DNA from: Euzebya sp.
Lineage (GTDB): Bacteria; Actinomycetota; Nitriliruptoria; Euzebyales; Euzebyaceae
Reading direction: 5' to 3'
Length of the DNA: 64,000 nt
Assembly: GCF_964222135.1 (NCBI RefSeq)
Contig: NZ_CAXQBR010000021.1
Span: 43,730 to 107,729, forward strand
Shown here: positions 1 through 9,220 of the stretch, one piece after another
Numbering within the stretch: the stretch's first letter is position 1
How the letters are laid out: each line of letters begins with the position of its first letter
Notes under the pieces: model-generated
The model's database searches: none
What the model was told of the DNA's origin: nothing
What the model saw: only the letters and a program-made list of their open reading frames with translations
Made by a program: the position numbers and the translations under genes

Positions 1-1093
1 TGACCGAGGGCCTCGGGGTCGAGGAGGGCCAGGTGGGCTTCTTGGTGGGTGCCTACGCGCTCGCCTCCGCCATCGCCGCCATCCCCCTCGTCAGCGCCAC
101 CCTGGCGGTCAACCGCAAGGCGCTGCTGATGGTGCTCCTCGTCGGGTACGCTGCCTCGAACTCCGTCGTCGCCGCCACGTCGTCCTACGGCCTCATCGTC
201 GGCGCCCGGGTCGTCGGGGGCGTCTGCGCCGGCGTGATGTGGCCGATGATCGCCGCCTACGGCACGCGGTTGGTCCCCGAGCACGTGCACGGCAAGGCCA
301 TCACCGTGATCATTCGGGCAACACCCTGGGGATCTGCGTCGGCCTGCCCGCCATGACCACCGTTGGCCTGCAGTTCGGCTGGCGGACCGTCTTCGTCGTC
401 CTGGGCGTGCTGGGCCATCGTGATCGCCGCCCTGTCGTACGTGTCCCTGCCCGCGGTCGGGGGTGAGCAGCGCACCAGGAGCAACTCACCGGTGACCGTG
501 GCGAGGATGCCCACGATCCTCATGGTCCTGTTGCTGACGTTCCTGTCGGTCGCCGCGCACTACGGTGCGTACACCTACATCACGTTGCTGGTGGAGCTGA
601 TCGACTTCACGGGCGGCATGGGGATGGCGTTGCTGATCTTCGGGTCGGCTCGGTCCTGTCGCTGGTGATCTCCGCCCGGTACATCGACGTCCACCTGCGC
701 CCCTTGATCGTCATCACCTTGGCCGTCGGTGCCATCGCGATGGCATTGCTGCTGCTCTTCCGGGGGACGCCCGGGATCTCCCACATCGCGTTCCTGCTCT
801 GTGGCCTGTCCGTCGGACCGCTCGTGACGATGTACCAGACCGCCGTCAGCACGCAGGTCGAGGAGGCCGAGGACGTCGCCACGTCGGTGCAGTCGAGCGT
901 CTTCAACTTCTCGATCATGATCGTCACCGGGGTCGGCGGGCTGCTGCTGGCCGCCATCACCGAGCGATCCGGCGTCCGGTCCATCGTCTACGTGTCCCTC
1001 GGGTGCTTCGTCGCCGCCGCCGTCATCGCCTACTTCGTCGAGACCACCCTGCGCTCGTCCCCACCACCCGCCCACGACAAGGAGACGCCGTGA
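1..1093 (+). pseudogene. MFS transporter remnant (5' end outside window, three frameshifts)
   Basis: A polytopic membrane protein of the major facilitator family can be followed only by changing frame three times, near 315, 408 and 645. The pieces join smoothly: a segment ending ...HGKAITVII continues as GNTLGICVGLPAM in another frame, then AIVIAALSYV, then SLVISARYIDVHLR. The C-terminal piece (665-1093) alone holds about four hydrophobic helices. The final TGA overlaps the GTG of the following cytosine-deaminase-like gene (GTGA), so the two were once translationally coupled, and the transporter may have imported the nucleobase substrate. The substrate is inference. Several indels in 1.1 kb point to decay; local sequencing error is the alternative. 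Confidence 0.7.
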
Positions 1094-2221
1094 AGAAGTT
1101 CACCAACGCCCGGATCTACCGGCAGCACGACGCGACCAGCGAGATCCTGGTCGACGGCGGCGTCATCTCCCGGATCGGCACGGATCTCCCAGGAGCCGAG
1201 GAGGAGATCGATCTGGGCGGCCGGCTGGTGGTGCCCCCCTACGTCGACCCCCACCTCCACCTCGACTACGTCTACACCGCCCAGAGCGAGGGCGCCGCGA
1301 ACACGAGCGGCACGCTGTTCGAGGGCATCGAGCGCTGGCACCACGTGAAGAAGACCCAGACACTGGAGGACGCCAAGGAGCGGGCGCTGAAGGGCATCCG
1401 CGAGGAGGTGTCCCACGGCGTCCAGTTCATCCGCACCCACATCGACGTGTGACGGATTCCGAGCTGACCGGGTTGACGGCGATGCTCGAGATCCGCGAGC
1501 AGCTGGAGGACAACGTCACCATCCAGATCGTCGCCTTCCCGCAGGAGGGCATGACGCCTTCGACCGCGGCGACGAGCTCGTGGAGGAGGGCCTGCGGATG
1601 CGACGAGACCGACGACCCGATGAGCCGCTTCGTCGAGCTGCTCAACGCCCTGGTGATGACCGCGGGGATCGGCACCCGCTCGACCGCCAGCCACACCTGC
1701 TCCTTCGGCTCGGCCGACGACGCCTACGCATTCCGCATGAGGGGCCTGTTCCAGAGGTCCGGGTTGAACTTCATCGCCAACCCCACCGAGAACGCCTACC
1801 TGCAGGGACGCCAGGACACCTATCCGAGGCGGCGGGGTCTCACGCGGGTGAAGGAGATGTGGGCGAGCGGCATCAACGTCTGCTTCGGGCAGGACTCGAT
1901 CAACGATGCGTGGTACCCGGCGGGCAACGGCAACATGATGAACATCCTCGACAACGGCATCCACCTGGCCCAGACCATGTCGTTTCGACGAGCTGGACCG
2001 GTGCTTGGACCTGATCACCTACAACGGCGCGAAGACGCTGAACGTCGAGGACCAGTACGGCATCGAGGAGGGCAAGCCCGCCAACTTCCTGGTGCTGGAC
2101 GCGGACTCGCCGTTCGAAGCCGTCCGCCAGCGCGCGAGCGTGCTGGCGTCGATCCGCAACGGCGAGTACCTGTTCAAGCGTCCCGAGCCGTCCTACGAGA
2201 TCGAGCTCGACCTCTTCAGGG
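1090..2221 (+). pseudogene. Cytosine deaminase-like amidohydrolase, degraded
   Basis: The pieces resemble E. coli CodA: the metal-binding HxH in DPHLHLDY, then FIRTHIDV, IQIVAFPQEGM, CDETDDPMSRFVELL, the His of TASHTCSFGS, NAYLQGRQDTYP, RVKEMWASGINVCFGQDS (metal Asp) and LITYNGAKTLNV. They lie in three frames, with breaks near 1449, 1553, 1606 and 1983. At about 1606 a segment of roughly 40 codons is missing: GLRM runs directly into CDETDD, removing the metal-ligand His that precedes CDE in CodA. A real internal deletion plus indels means the product cannot be active. The reading frame has lost its stop and runs into the antisense of the convergent catalase gene, so the 3' end given is the last recognisable part. 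Confidence 0.75.
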
Positions 2222-2250
2222 CGACGACAGAGCGACGGGCCGCTCCCGGA

Positions 2251-3750
2251 TCAGCCCTCGCCCATGCCGGGGACGGGCTCGGGGGCGGCGTCGCGGCGCA
2301 CGACCTCCTCGATGCGCTTGCCGACCTCGCTGTCGATGCTCGTCCAGTAGCCGACGGCGCGATCCAGCACCTCGCCGCGCACGCCACCCAGCAGGGAACC
2401 GCTCACCTGCTCGACGAGCCGGTCCCGGGCGCCGTCGTCGAACACCTCGCGCACCAACGTCCCCGGCTGGGAGAAGTCGTCGTCGTCGCGACGCAGGGTG
2501 TAGGCGGCGCGCACCATGTCGCCGTCGACCGCCCACGACTCCTCGGGCGTGGCGTCGCCGTCGGCCCACGCACGGCCTGCGGAGTTCGGGGCGTAGACGG
2601 GCTGGCTGCCCGAGTGCTCGTATGCCATCTGCCCGTCGAAGAGGTAGGAGTTGACCTCGACGCGGGGGCGGTTGACCGGCAGCTGGTGGAAGTTCGTGCC
2701 GATCCGGTTGCGCTGGGCGTCGTTGTAGGCGAACGCCCGGCCGAGGAGCATCTTGTCCGGCGACAGGCCGATGCCCGGGACCACGTTCCCCGGTGAGAAC
2801 GCCGCCTGCTCGATCTCGGCGAAGAAGTTCTCCGGGTTCCGGTTCAACCGCATCGTCCCGACCGGGATGAGGGGGTAGTCGCCCTGGGGCCAGATCTTGG
2901 TGAGGTCGAAGGGGTTGAACCGGTAGTCCTTGGCGTCCTCGTACGGCATCACCTGGACCTTGAGCGTCCACGAGGGCAGGTCGCCCCGCGCGATCGACTC
3001 GAACAGGTCGCGCCGGTGGAAGTCGGCGTCGGACCCGGCCAGGTCGGCGGCCTCCTGGTTGGTGAGGGTCTGCCAGCCCTGGTCGGTCTTGAAGTGGTAC
3101 TTCACCCAGAACCGCTCGCCGCCGGCGTTCACCCACATGAAGGTGTGGGAGCCGAAGCCGTCCATGTGCCGCCAGGTGCGCGGCAGGCCGCGGTCACCCA
3201 TCAGGTAGGTGACCTGGTGCGCCGACTCGGGGTTGAGGGTCCAGAAGTCCCACTGCATGTGGTTGTCGCGCAGGCCGGAGTCGGGGAGGCGCTTCTGGCT
3301 GCGGATGAAGTGGGGGAACTTCATCGGGTCGCGGACGAAGAAGATCGGCGTGTTGTTGCCGACCAGGTCGTAGTTGCCCTCGGAGGTGTAGAACTTGATC
3401 GAGAAGCCGCGCACGTCGCGCCAGGTGTCGGGGCTCCCCATCTCGCCCGCCACGGTGGAGAAGCGGATCAGCATGTCGGTGGAGGCGCCCGGCTGGAACA
3501 GGGCGGCCCGCGTGAACTGCGAGACGTCCTCGGTGACCTCGAACGTGCCGAAGGCGCCGGCACCCTTGGCGTGGGGCTGGCGCTCGGGCACCTTCTCGCG
3601 GTTGAAGTGCGCCATCTGCTCGAGGAAGTGCACGTCGTGCAGGAGCAGTGGGCCGTCGGTGCCGACCGTCAGCGAGTTGCGGTCGCTGGGGGCCGGCGCC
3701 CCCGAACCAGTGGTGGACCGACCATCGGGACGAACCTCAGAGCCGGACAT
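2251..3750 (-). CDS. katA: Haem catalase (clade 3-like, small subunit)
   Basis: A monofunctional catalase converting hydrogen peroxide to water and oxygen in the cytoplasm. At 499 residues it has the small-subunit length. The essential His is His60 in [12 protein letters not shown], the distal Asn is in [13 protein letters not shown] (about residue 132), and the proximal haem ligand is Tyr342 in [15 protein letters not shown]. The fold runs unbroken from [17 protein letters not shown] to the helical C-terminus. The ATG at 3750 is preceded by a strong AGGAGG. The gene stands alone and converges with the codA-like remnant, leaving only about 30 bp between them. About 250 bp of non-coding DNA lies upstream, enough for a promoter. 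The symbol is by family; clade assignment needs a tree. Confidence 0.95.
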   Translation of the reverse strand: MSGSEVRPDGRSTTGSGAPAPSDRNSLTVGTDGPLLLHDVHFLEQMAHFNREKVPERQPHAKGAGAFGTFEVTEDVSQFTRAALFQPGASTDMLIRFSTVAGEMGSPDTWRDVRGFSIKFYTSEGNYDLVGNNTPIFFVRDPMKFPHFIRSQKRLPDSGLRDNHMQWDFWTLNPESAHQVTYLMGDRGLPRTWRHMDGFGSHTFMWVNAGGERFWVKYHFKTDQGWQTLTNQEAADLAGSDADFHRRDLFESIARGDLPSWTLKVQVMPYEDAKDYRFNPFDLTKIWPQGDYPLIPVGTMRLNRNPENFFAEIEQAAFSPGNVVPGIGLSPDKMLLGRAFAYNDAQRNRIGTNFHQLPVNRPRVEVNSYLFDGQMAYEHSGSQPVYAPNSAGRAWADGDATPEESWAVDGDMVRAAYTLRRDDDDFSQPGTLVREVFDDGARDRLVEQVSGSLLGGVRGEVLDRAVGYWTSIDSEVGKRIEEVVRRDAAPEPVPGMGEG

Positions 3751-3998
3751 CGCTCTCCTCCTGTGGGTGACCGGCCACCCTCACATCGCCCGCACACGGG
3801 TCATGGCCCCTGACCGGGGTGGCTCGCAACGGTCTGGCCGCGGTGTCCTGTACCCGACCCGACAGTAGCAAGCGGCGCCACTCCCGTGCGCGCCACCGCG
3901 ATGACCGCCCGCCGCCACCGGTCGATCACATCTCGACGTGCCGCGTGCCCGTCGCGACCCGCGACGCCACGCGTCGGGTGCGGACGCCACGGCGTCGG
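3751..3998. other. Intergenic region between catalase and the ABC ATPase
   Basis: About 250 bp without a supportable gene; short open frames here have poor codon structure. It should hold the catalase promoter, reading leftwards. A TACTGT hexamer on the minus strand (complement at 3862-3867) is a possible -10 box about 115 bp from the catalase start. Confidence 0.4.
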
Positions 3999-4685
3999 TC
4001 ACGGAACAGCCGATGCGACGGCCTGCAGGTGGCCGTCGACGAGGTGGTGGACGGTGTCGACGTGATCGAGCTGGCTGCGGTCGTGGGTGACCATGAGGGT
4101 GGCGACGCCGTGGCGGTGGGTCAGCCGGGAGAGCAGGTTCACGATCTGGCTGCCGCGGTCGTGGTCGAGCGCCGAGGTGGGTTCGTCGACCAGCAGCACG
4201 TGGGGGCGGTTGATCAGCGCGCGGGCGATGCCGACGCGTTGGCGTTCGCCGCCGGACAGCTGGTGGGGTCTCCGGTCGATCTTGGAGGCCAGACCGAGTT
4301 CGGTGAGCAGCTCGACCGCGTCGGCGCGTCGAGCGCGGGGGTTCCCTCCGCGCAGGTGGACGCCGACGAGCAGCTGATCGACGGCGGTCAGCGAGACCAA
4401 CAGGTTGACGCCCTGGAACACGAACCCGATGCGGTCCGCGCGGACCGCGGTGCGCGTCGCGTCGTCGAGAGCGGTCACGTCGGTCCCGGCGATCGTGACG
4501 GTGCCGGACTGCGGGCGCAGCAAGGTGCCGGCGACGGCCAGCAGGCTCGACTTGCCCGAACCGGACGGGCCGGCCACGGCGGCGAACTCGCCGGCGTCCA
4601 CCGAGAGGTCGATGCCGTCGAGAGCGGTCAGGGTGGCGTCGCCGTCCTCGTAGGTGAGGGTGATGTCGGTCATCGTCAGCGTCAT
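3999..4685 (-). CDS. ABC transporter ATP-binding protein (MacB/LolD type)
   Basis: A 228-residue nucleotide-binding subunit with all ABC motifs in order: Walker A GPSGSGKSS (about residue 40), Q-loop VFQGVNLL, signature LSGGERQRVGIARAL, Walker B VLLVDEPTSALD and the switch His in MVTHD. The GERQRV signature and the FtsX-type partner place it in the LolD/MacB/FtsE group, whose members extrude lipoproteins, peptides or drugs, or drive signalling, rather than import. The start MTLTMTD at 4685 overlaps the permease stop (ATGA), so the permease is translated first and coupled. Substrate is unknown. A two-component gene pair lies divergently on the other side of the permease, an arrangement typical of antimicrobial-peptide-responsive ABC systems. 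Confidence 0.9.
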   Translation of the reverse strand: MTLTMTDITLTYEDGDATLTALDGIDLSVDAGEFAAVAGPSGSGKSSLLAVAGTLLRPQSGTVTIAGTDVTALDDATRTAVRADRIGFVFQGVNLLVSLTAVDQLLVGVHLRGGNPRARRADAVELLTELGLASKIDRRPHQLSGGERQRVGIARALINRPHVLLVDEPTSALDHDRGSQIVNLLSRLTHRHGVATLMVTHDRSQLDHVDTVHHLVDGHLQAVASAVP

Positions 4686-5740
4686 CGGTTGGCCCCCAGG
4701 GCGGTCAGCGGGTCGACGGTGGTGATGGAGCGCACGGCCACGACCGCGCCGAGCAGGCCGATCACCACGAGGGCGAGCAGCGGTGCCACGGTGGTGGTGG
4801 CCGTGGAGACGAACGGGACGGTGCTCGAGACCAGACGGCCGATGCCGTACCCGATGCCACCCCCGACCACGGCAGCGGTGGTCAGCACGATGACGGCCTG
4901 GCCGAGGGCGTCGCCGAGCAGGTACCGCGTCGAGGCGCCCATCGCCTTGAGGATCGCGATGTCGTGGCGTCGCTGCATCGTCCACACGGTGAAGAAGGCA
5001 CCGATCACGAGAGCCGAGATGACCAGGAGGAACCCGCGGATCATCTGCAGCGACCCGTTCTCCTCCGCGTAGCTGCCGATCGCGGAGAAGCTGTCGCCCA
5101 CGGACTGGACCGTGGTCCCGGCGACCGGGGCGACCCCGTCCAGGCCGTCGGGTGCGTCGAGGGCGATCGCGGTGACGGCACCGTGGGCGCCGGCGAGCCG
5201 GTTCCAGTCCGACAGGTCGACCCACACCACGGGCGAGTGGGAGAACGACGCGTCGTCGGTCGTGCCCGCCACGGTCAGGGCCGTGTCACCGATCGCGACG
5301 TGGTCGCCGACGGCGAGGTCGTGGTCGTCGGCGAGGCTGCGTGGCACCACGACCGTGGTGTCGTGGTCCAAGCTCGCGGGTGCCGCGGCGTCGGCCGGAT
5401 CGACGCCGAACAGGACCACGCCGATGTCGGTGTCGCCAGTCGTCAGGTTGGCGCGGCTGATGCCGAGCGGTGCAGCCGCGGCCACCCGTGGTCGCGATGC
5501 CCAGGCGTCCACCGCTGCAGCGCCGAATCGGCTCTGCTCGAACGAGGGCCCGTCGCTGGTGTCCTGCAACACGATGTGGGTGGCGTCAAGGCCCGCGATG
5601 GCGGAGGTGTTCTCCGCACCGAGCCCGGCGGTCAGGCCCGACAGCATGACGACGAGCAGGGCGACCAGCGCCACGACCGTGGTCATCAACGCGAACCGAC
5701 CTCGGGCGAACCACAGATCGCGCAAGCCGACGAACATCAT
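4682..5740 (-). CDS. ABC transporter permease, FtsX/MacB family
   Basis: About 352 residues. An N-terminal membrane helix (about 15-40, LMTTVVALVALLVVMLSGL) is followed by a large extracytoplasmic domain of about 200 residues and three C-terminal helices, including FLLVISALVIGAFFTVWTM and the FtsX-like stretch RRHDIAILKAMGAS. This is the MacB-PCD/FtsX layout. Two ATGs (5740 and 5737) follow a GGAGGAGG sequence; the second has the better spacing. An upstream in-frame extension to 5977 is rejected because it is Arg-rich and overlaps the divergent kinase remnant. The gene is coupled by ATGA to the ATPase, and together they form a complete exporter or mechanotransmission unit. Confidence 0.88.
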   Translation of the reverse strand: MMFVGLRDLWFARGRFALMTTVVALVALLVVMLSGLTAGLGAENTSAIAGLDATHIVLQDTSDGPSFEQSRFGAAAVDAWASRPRVAAAAPLGISRANLTTGDTDIGVVLFGVDPADAAAPASLDHDTTVVVPRSLADDHDLAVGDHVAIGDTALTVAGTTDDASFSHSPVVWVDLSDWNRLAGAHGAVTAIALDAPDGLDGVAPVAGTTVQSVGDSFSAIGSYAEENGSLQMIRGFLLVISALVIGAFFTVWTMQRRHDIAILKAMGASTRYLLGDALGQAVIVLTTAAVVGGGIGYGIGRLVSSTVPFVSTATTTVAPLLALVVIGLLGAVVAVRSITTVDPLTALGANR

Positions 5741-5842
5741 CTGCCTCCTCCGACGCTTCCGCACCGATGCTCGACGCCGTCGTGAGCGGCGCCATCCATC
5801 GTCGGATGGGGTCGTCGGCAACGATGGTTCGACCGGAGGACC

Positions 5843-6205
5843 GCGGCCGCCCGCGGCGTCGACGTCGACTTCCGTGTGGTGGGCCAGCCCCAGCGCCTGC
5901 CGGTCGCCCACGAGCTCGCGCTGCTCCGTGTCGCGCAGTCGGCGTTGGCGAACGCGACGACCCACGGGCGCCCCCACGACGTGCGGGTGACGTTGTCCTA
6001 CCTCGACGACTGCACCGCGCTCGACGTGGTCGACGACGGCGTCGGGTTCGACCCCGACGCCGTCCGGGCCCGCGCCGACGGGTCGGGGTTCGGCTTGCAG
6101 GTCATGCGCGAGCGGCTCCGCGACGTCGGGGGAACGCTCGTCGTGGAGAGCGCCCGCGGCGAGGGCACGGCGGTGATGGCTGCGATCCCCCGGAGGCCCG
6201 AGTGA
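5843..6205 (+). pseudogene. Histidine kinase remnant (ATPase domain only, 5' truncated)
   Basis: The frame encodes the end of a NarL-type (HisKA_3) sensor kinase: GVDVDFRV, the N-box-like ELALLRVAQSALANATTHG, the G1 box DDGVGFDP and GSGFGLQVMRERL, then GGTLVVESARGEGTAV. The sensor, the dimerisation helix and the phosphoacceptor His are missing. Homology begins at about 5843, only about 100 bp from the divergent permease start, so most of the kinase is lost. The frame stays open upstream but shows nothing kinase-like and has no convincing ribosome site. GTG at 5876 could start a 109-residue free ATPase domain. The stop overlaps the start of the response regulator (GTGA), as in an intact two-component operon. 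It probably cannot phosphorylate the regulator. Confidence 0.7.
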
Positions 6206-6828
6206 TCCGGATCCTGATCGTCGATGACCATCCCGTCGTCCGCAGCGGACTGCGGGCCGTGATCGACAGCCAGCCCGACCTCGCGGTGGTCGGTGAGGCC
6301 GCCACGGGCGAGCAGGCCGTCGGACGGGCGGTGCTCGACTTGCCCGACGTGGTGCTGATGGATCTGCAGATGCCGGGCATCGGCGGCGCAGCCGCCACCC
6401 GACGGCTCACCGAGCTCGACGCGTCGCCACGGGTCATCATCCTCACGACCTACGACACCGACGCTGACATCCTGTCCGGGCTAGAGGCAGGCGCCGTCGG
6501 CTACCGGCTGAAGGACGCCCCGCCCGAGGAGCTGTTCGACGCGATCCGCTCGGCGGCGGCGGGAGAGACCGTGCTGGCATCGACCGTCGCGTCGCGGCTG
6601 GTGGACCGCGTCCGCCAGCCCCCACGCGACGCGTTGAGCACCCGGGAGCTCGAGGTGCTCGACGCGGTCGCCGAGGGGCTCGGCAACCGGGCGATCGCCC
6701 GCCGGCTGCACATCAGCGAAGCCACCGTCAAGACCCACCTGGTCCACATCTTCGCCAAGCTCGACGTCGACACCCGCACCGCCGCCGTCGCAGCCGCGGT
6801 CGACCGAGGGCTGATCAGACTGCGCTGA
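6202..6828 (+). CDS. NarL/FixJ-family response regulator
   Basis: A 208-residue regulator. The receiver domain (about 1-120) has the acidic pair D8-D9, phosphoacceptor Asp54 in VVLMDLQMPG, the Thr of ILTT and the Lys of YRLKD. The C-terminal LuxR-type helix-turn-helix (about 145-205) reads LSTRELEVLDAVAEGLGNRAIARRLHISEATVKTHL. The GTG start at 6202 overlaps the kinase remnant stop (GTGA). Its natural targets are probably the adjacent divergent ABC genes (inference from position). With the kinase truncated it may now be driven by another kinase, by small phosphodonors, or be an orphan. It converges with pup. Confidence 0.92.
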   Translation: MIRILIVDDHPVVRSGLRAVIDSQPDLAVVGEAATGEQAVGRAVLDLPDVVLMDLQMPGIGGAAATRRLTELDASPRVIILTTYDTDADILSGLEAGAVGYRLKDAPPEELFDAIRSAAAGETVLASTVASRLVDRVRQPPRDALSTRELEVLDAVAEGLGNRAIARRLHISEATVKTHLVHIFAKLDVDTRTAAVAAAVDRGLIRLR

Positions 6829-7035
6829 CCACCGCACCACCGTGACGACAGGCCGCGGACGCCGCGGTCGCGTCATGGATGAACCCCACCACGTGGCACG
6901 TCTACGGGTCCACGAGGAGCACACGGAGCCTGGTGGGTCCTCTGCCCTCACCTGGGGCCTCGATAAGCCCGGTCTTCGACGGTACGTCGATCCCGCGACG
7001 GCGACCCGGCGACATCTCCGGGCCGGCCGGTTGCG
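6829..7035. other. Intergenic region between response regulator and pup
   Basis: About 200 bp between convergent genes. Two overlapping plus-strand open frames (72 and 62 codons) show no ribosome site or recognisable sequence. I see no clear terminator hairpin. Confidence 0.3.
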
Positions 7036-7224
7036 CTACTGGCCGCCCTTCTGGACGTAGTTCTTGACGAACTCCTCGGCGTTCTCCTCGAGGACGCCGT
7101 CGATCTCGTCCAGCAGGTCGTCCACGTCGGAGGTGTCGACCTCGGGGGCGTCCTGCTCGACCGTGGACTCCTGCTCCTCGGTCTGCTTGCCCTTCTGCTT
7201 GCGGACCTGTCCGCCGTCGCTCAT
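7036..7224 (-). CDS. pup: Prokaryotic ubiquitin-like protein Pup
   Basis: A 62-residue acidic, largely disordered protein with the Pup C-terminus FVKNYVQKGGQ and the helical segment VDDLLDEIDGVLEENAEEFV that binds the ARC/Mpa coiled coil. The last residue is Gln, so Dop must deamidate it to Glu before a ligase (PafA) can attach it to substrate lysines. The ATG is preceded by AGGAGG. A TAGACT hexamer about 33 bp upstream of the start could be its own -10 box, separating it from the RlpA-like gene that ends at 7260. Unusually, no proteasome subunit genes follow; the next gene is a convergent response regulator. Confidence 0.95.
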   Translation of the reverse strand: MSDGGQVRKQKGKQTEEQESTVEQDAPEVDTSDVDDLLDEIDGVLEENAEEFVKNYVQKGGQ

Positions 7225-7259
7225 CGCAGCCTCCTGGGGGGTCTGACGTCACCGGGAGT

Positions 7260-7715
7260 CTACTGGCCCGCCGGTGCCAGCACCTCCAGGGTCACCGGGG
7301 CGCGGCCGGCCTCGATGATGCCCAGCCGCTCCCCCGCCGCGCGGGTCAGGTCGATCCTCCCCGGCCCGCCGTCGGGGAGGCGGTCGTCGACCGTCACCAC
7401 GACCGACGCGCCGGTCTCCGGGCGGGTGACCCGCACCTGGGTCCCGAACTCGAGGCTGCCGTGCGCCGCGGACAGCGCGGTCGGGTCGAACGGCGACCCC
7501 GACGCGGTCACCGCGTCCGCGGGCAGGCCCGGCCCGTACCAGGTGGCCTCGCCCTGGAGCGTCTGGACGACGACAGCCTTCTCCCCCACCCCGGCCCGCA
7601 CCAGGGTCCGCGCTGGATCGCCACCGCCCACCACGCGGGCGGCCCCGACCAGCAGGAACGCGGCGAGCAACGCGACCACGAACCGCCCGCGCGCCGTCAG
7701 CCGGGTCCGGGTCAC
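7260..7715 (-). CDS. Secreted RlpA-like double-psi beta-barrel protein
   Basis: A 151-residue protein with an N-terminal signal anchor (RFVVALLAAFLLVGAARV, about residues 10-28) and an RlpA/expansin-like double-psi barrel: GEATWYGPGLPADAVTASG, DPTALSAAHGSLEFGTQVRVT, VVVTVDDRLP and GRIDLTRAAGERLGI. In RlpA proteins WYG...TASG and the Asp of the VxDRGP-like segment line the glycan-binding or lytic site; here that segment is VDDRLP, so activity is uncertain. The GTG start at 7715 overlaps the dop stop (GTGA), giving strong translational coupling to Dop. Its place between dop and pup is unexpected, because Dop and Pup act in the cytoplasm and this protein should be outside. Confidence 0.8.
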   Translation of the reverse strand: MTRTRLTARGRFVVALLAAFLLVGAARVVGGGDPARTLVRAGVGEKAVVVQTLQGEATWYGPGLPADAVTASGSPFDPTALSAAHGSLEFGTQVRVTRPETGASVVVTVDDRLPDGGPGRIDLTRAAGERLGIIEAGRAPVTLEVLAPAGQ

Positions 7716-9211
7716 CCCTGCAGCTGGTCGAGCAGCTGGCGGGCGGTGTCGGCGCCGTCGATCAGCGCACCGGTCATCGCCCTGGTCCCCCGGCCGGGAT
7801 CCATCATCGGCACCCGCTGGAGGGTCTCCCCGCCCACGTCGAAGATCATCGAGTCCCATCCGGCGGCGGTCACCGCGTCCCGGAACTTCTCGAGGCAGCG
7901 GCCGCGGAACCAGGCCCGGGTGTCCTCCGGCGGGGTGGTGACCGCCGCGCGCACCTCGTCCTCGGCGACCAGGGTCTCGCAGCGGCCGGTCGCGACGAGG
8001 CGGTTGTACAGCCCCTTGTCCCGCCGCACGTCGTGGTACTGGATGTCGATCAGCTTCAGCTTCCCGTCGTCCCAGGACAGGCCGTCCCGCTCGACGTAGC
8101 GCTGCATGATCCGGTACTTGGTGACCCAGTCGACCACGCCGTCGAGGGACATCGGGTCGTCCTCGAGCGTGGTCAGGATCCGCTCCCAGGTCCGCAGCAG
8201 GGCCGGAGCCCAGTCCGGGGCATCCCGGGTCTCGACCCACTTCTGGGCCCACTCGAGGTAGTGCCACTGGAGCTCGGTCGGTCGCACGCGCCGACCGTCC
8301 CTCAGCTCGATGGGGCGTGCGCAGGTCAGGTCGTGGCTGACCCGGTGGAGGGTCTTCACGGGGTTCGCGACCGTGGGCGCCGCCGGCAGGAACCCGTCCT
8401 CCACCATCGACAGCACCAACGCCGTCGAGCCCAGCTTGAGGTACGTGCAGACCTCGCTCATGTTCGCGTCGCCGATTATGACGTGGAGGCGGCGGAACCG
8501 GTCGGGGTCCGCGTGCGGTTCGTCGCGTGTGTTGATGATCGGGCGCTTGAGCGTGGTCTCGAGCCCGACCTCGACCTCGAAGAAGTCCGCCCGCTGGCTG
8601 ACCTGGTAGTCGACCTCGGCGGACGGGAACTCCGTGCCGACCCGTCCGGCACCCACCATCGACTGGCGGGTGATGAAGAACGGGGTCAGCTGCCGCACGA
8701 TCTCGCCGAAGGGGGTCGCCCGGTCGACGATGTAGTTCTCGTGCATCCCGTAGGCGGCGCCCTTGCCGTCGGTGTTGTTCTTGGTGATCAGGATCCGGCC
8801 GGGGTTGCCGTCCTCGTGGCCCGGGACCAGCGGCGCCGCCTTCCGCGCGGCGACCTCGAGGATCCGCTCCCCCGCCTTGTCCCACACCACCGCGTCGAGC
8901 GGGTTCGACACCTCCGGGGAGGAGTACTCGGGGTGGGCGTGGTCGACGTAGAACCGGGCCCCGTTGGTGAGGATCGAGTTCGCCAGCCCGATGTCGTCCT
9001 CCGGGGCCGGTTCGTGGGCGCCCGGCTGGGTGTACCCGCGGGCGTCCCGCAGGGGGTCCTCGTCCTCGTAGTCCCAGCGGGCGCGGTTCCGGCCATCGGA
9101 CGCGTAGGCGTTCACGACCAGGGAGGACGCCAGCACCGGGTTGAAGTCAGGGCGGCCGATGACGGCGATCCCGAACTCGGTCTCGGTGCCCATGTACTTG
9201 GTGATGGCCAT
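7712..9211 (-). CDS. dop: Pup deamidase/depupylase Dop
   Basis: A 499-residue carboxylate-amine-ligase-fold enzyme that deamidates the C-terminal Gln of Pup and removes Pup from substrates. Visible marks are the N-terminal MGTETEFGI with the ATP/Mg glutamates, Asp90 in FYVDHAHPEYSSPE (the nucleophile region of Dop), the insertion AYASDGRNRARWDYEDEDPLRDARGY typical of Dop, and NNTDGKGAAYGMHENY. This separates it from PafA, which lacks the Dop-loop. Start ATG at 9211 has no ribosome site, but a TAGGCT box ends 9 bp upstream, so the mRNA is probably leaderless. It runs through the RlpA-like gene towards pup. Confidence 0.96.
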   Translation of the reverse strand: MAITKYMGTETEFGIAVIGRPDFNPVLASSLVVNAYASDGRNRARWDYEDEDPLRDARGYTQPGAHEPAPEDDIGLANSILTNGARFYVDHAHPEYSSPEVSNPLDAVVWDKAGERILEVAARKAAPLVPGHEDGNPGRILITKNNTDGKGAAYGMHENYIVDRATPFGEIVRQLTPFFITRQSMVGAGRVGTEFPSAEVDYQVSQRADFFEVEVGLETTLKRPIINTRDEPHADPDRFRRLHVIIGDANMSEVCTYLKLGSTALVLSMVEDGFLPAAPTVANPVKTLHRVSHDLTCARPIELRDGRRVRPTELQWHYLEWAQKWVETRDAPDWAPALLRTWERILTTLEDDPMSLDGVVDWVTKYRIMQRYVERDGLSWDDGKLKLIDIQYHDVRRDKGLYNRLVATGRCETLVAEDEVRAAVTTPPEDTRAWFRGRCLEKFRDAVTAAGWDSMIFDVGGETLQRVPMMDPGRGTRAMTGALIDGADTARQLLDQLQG

Positions 9212-9220
9212 GACCGTCCC

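Noticed and set aside
3016..3813. Long plus-strand frame opposite catalase
   Set aside because: It is the antisense of a well-supported catalase gene and has Val/Gly/Asp-rich shadow composition.
6842..7060. Small gene downstream of the response regulator
   Set aside because: No ribosome site, Arg/His-rich composition without structure, and it overlaps the 3' end of pup.
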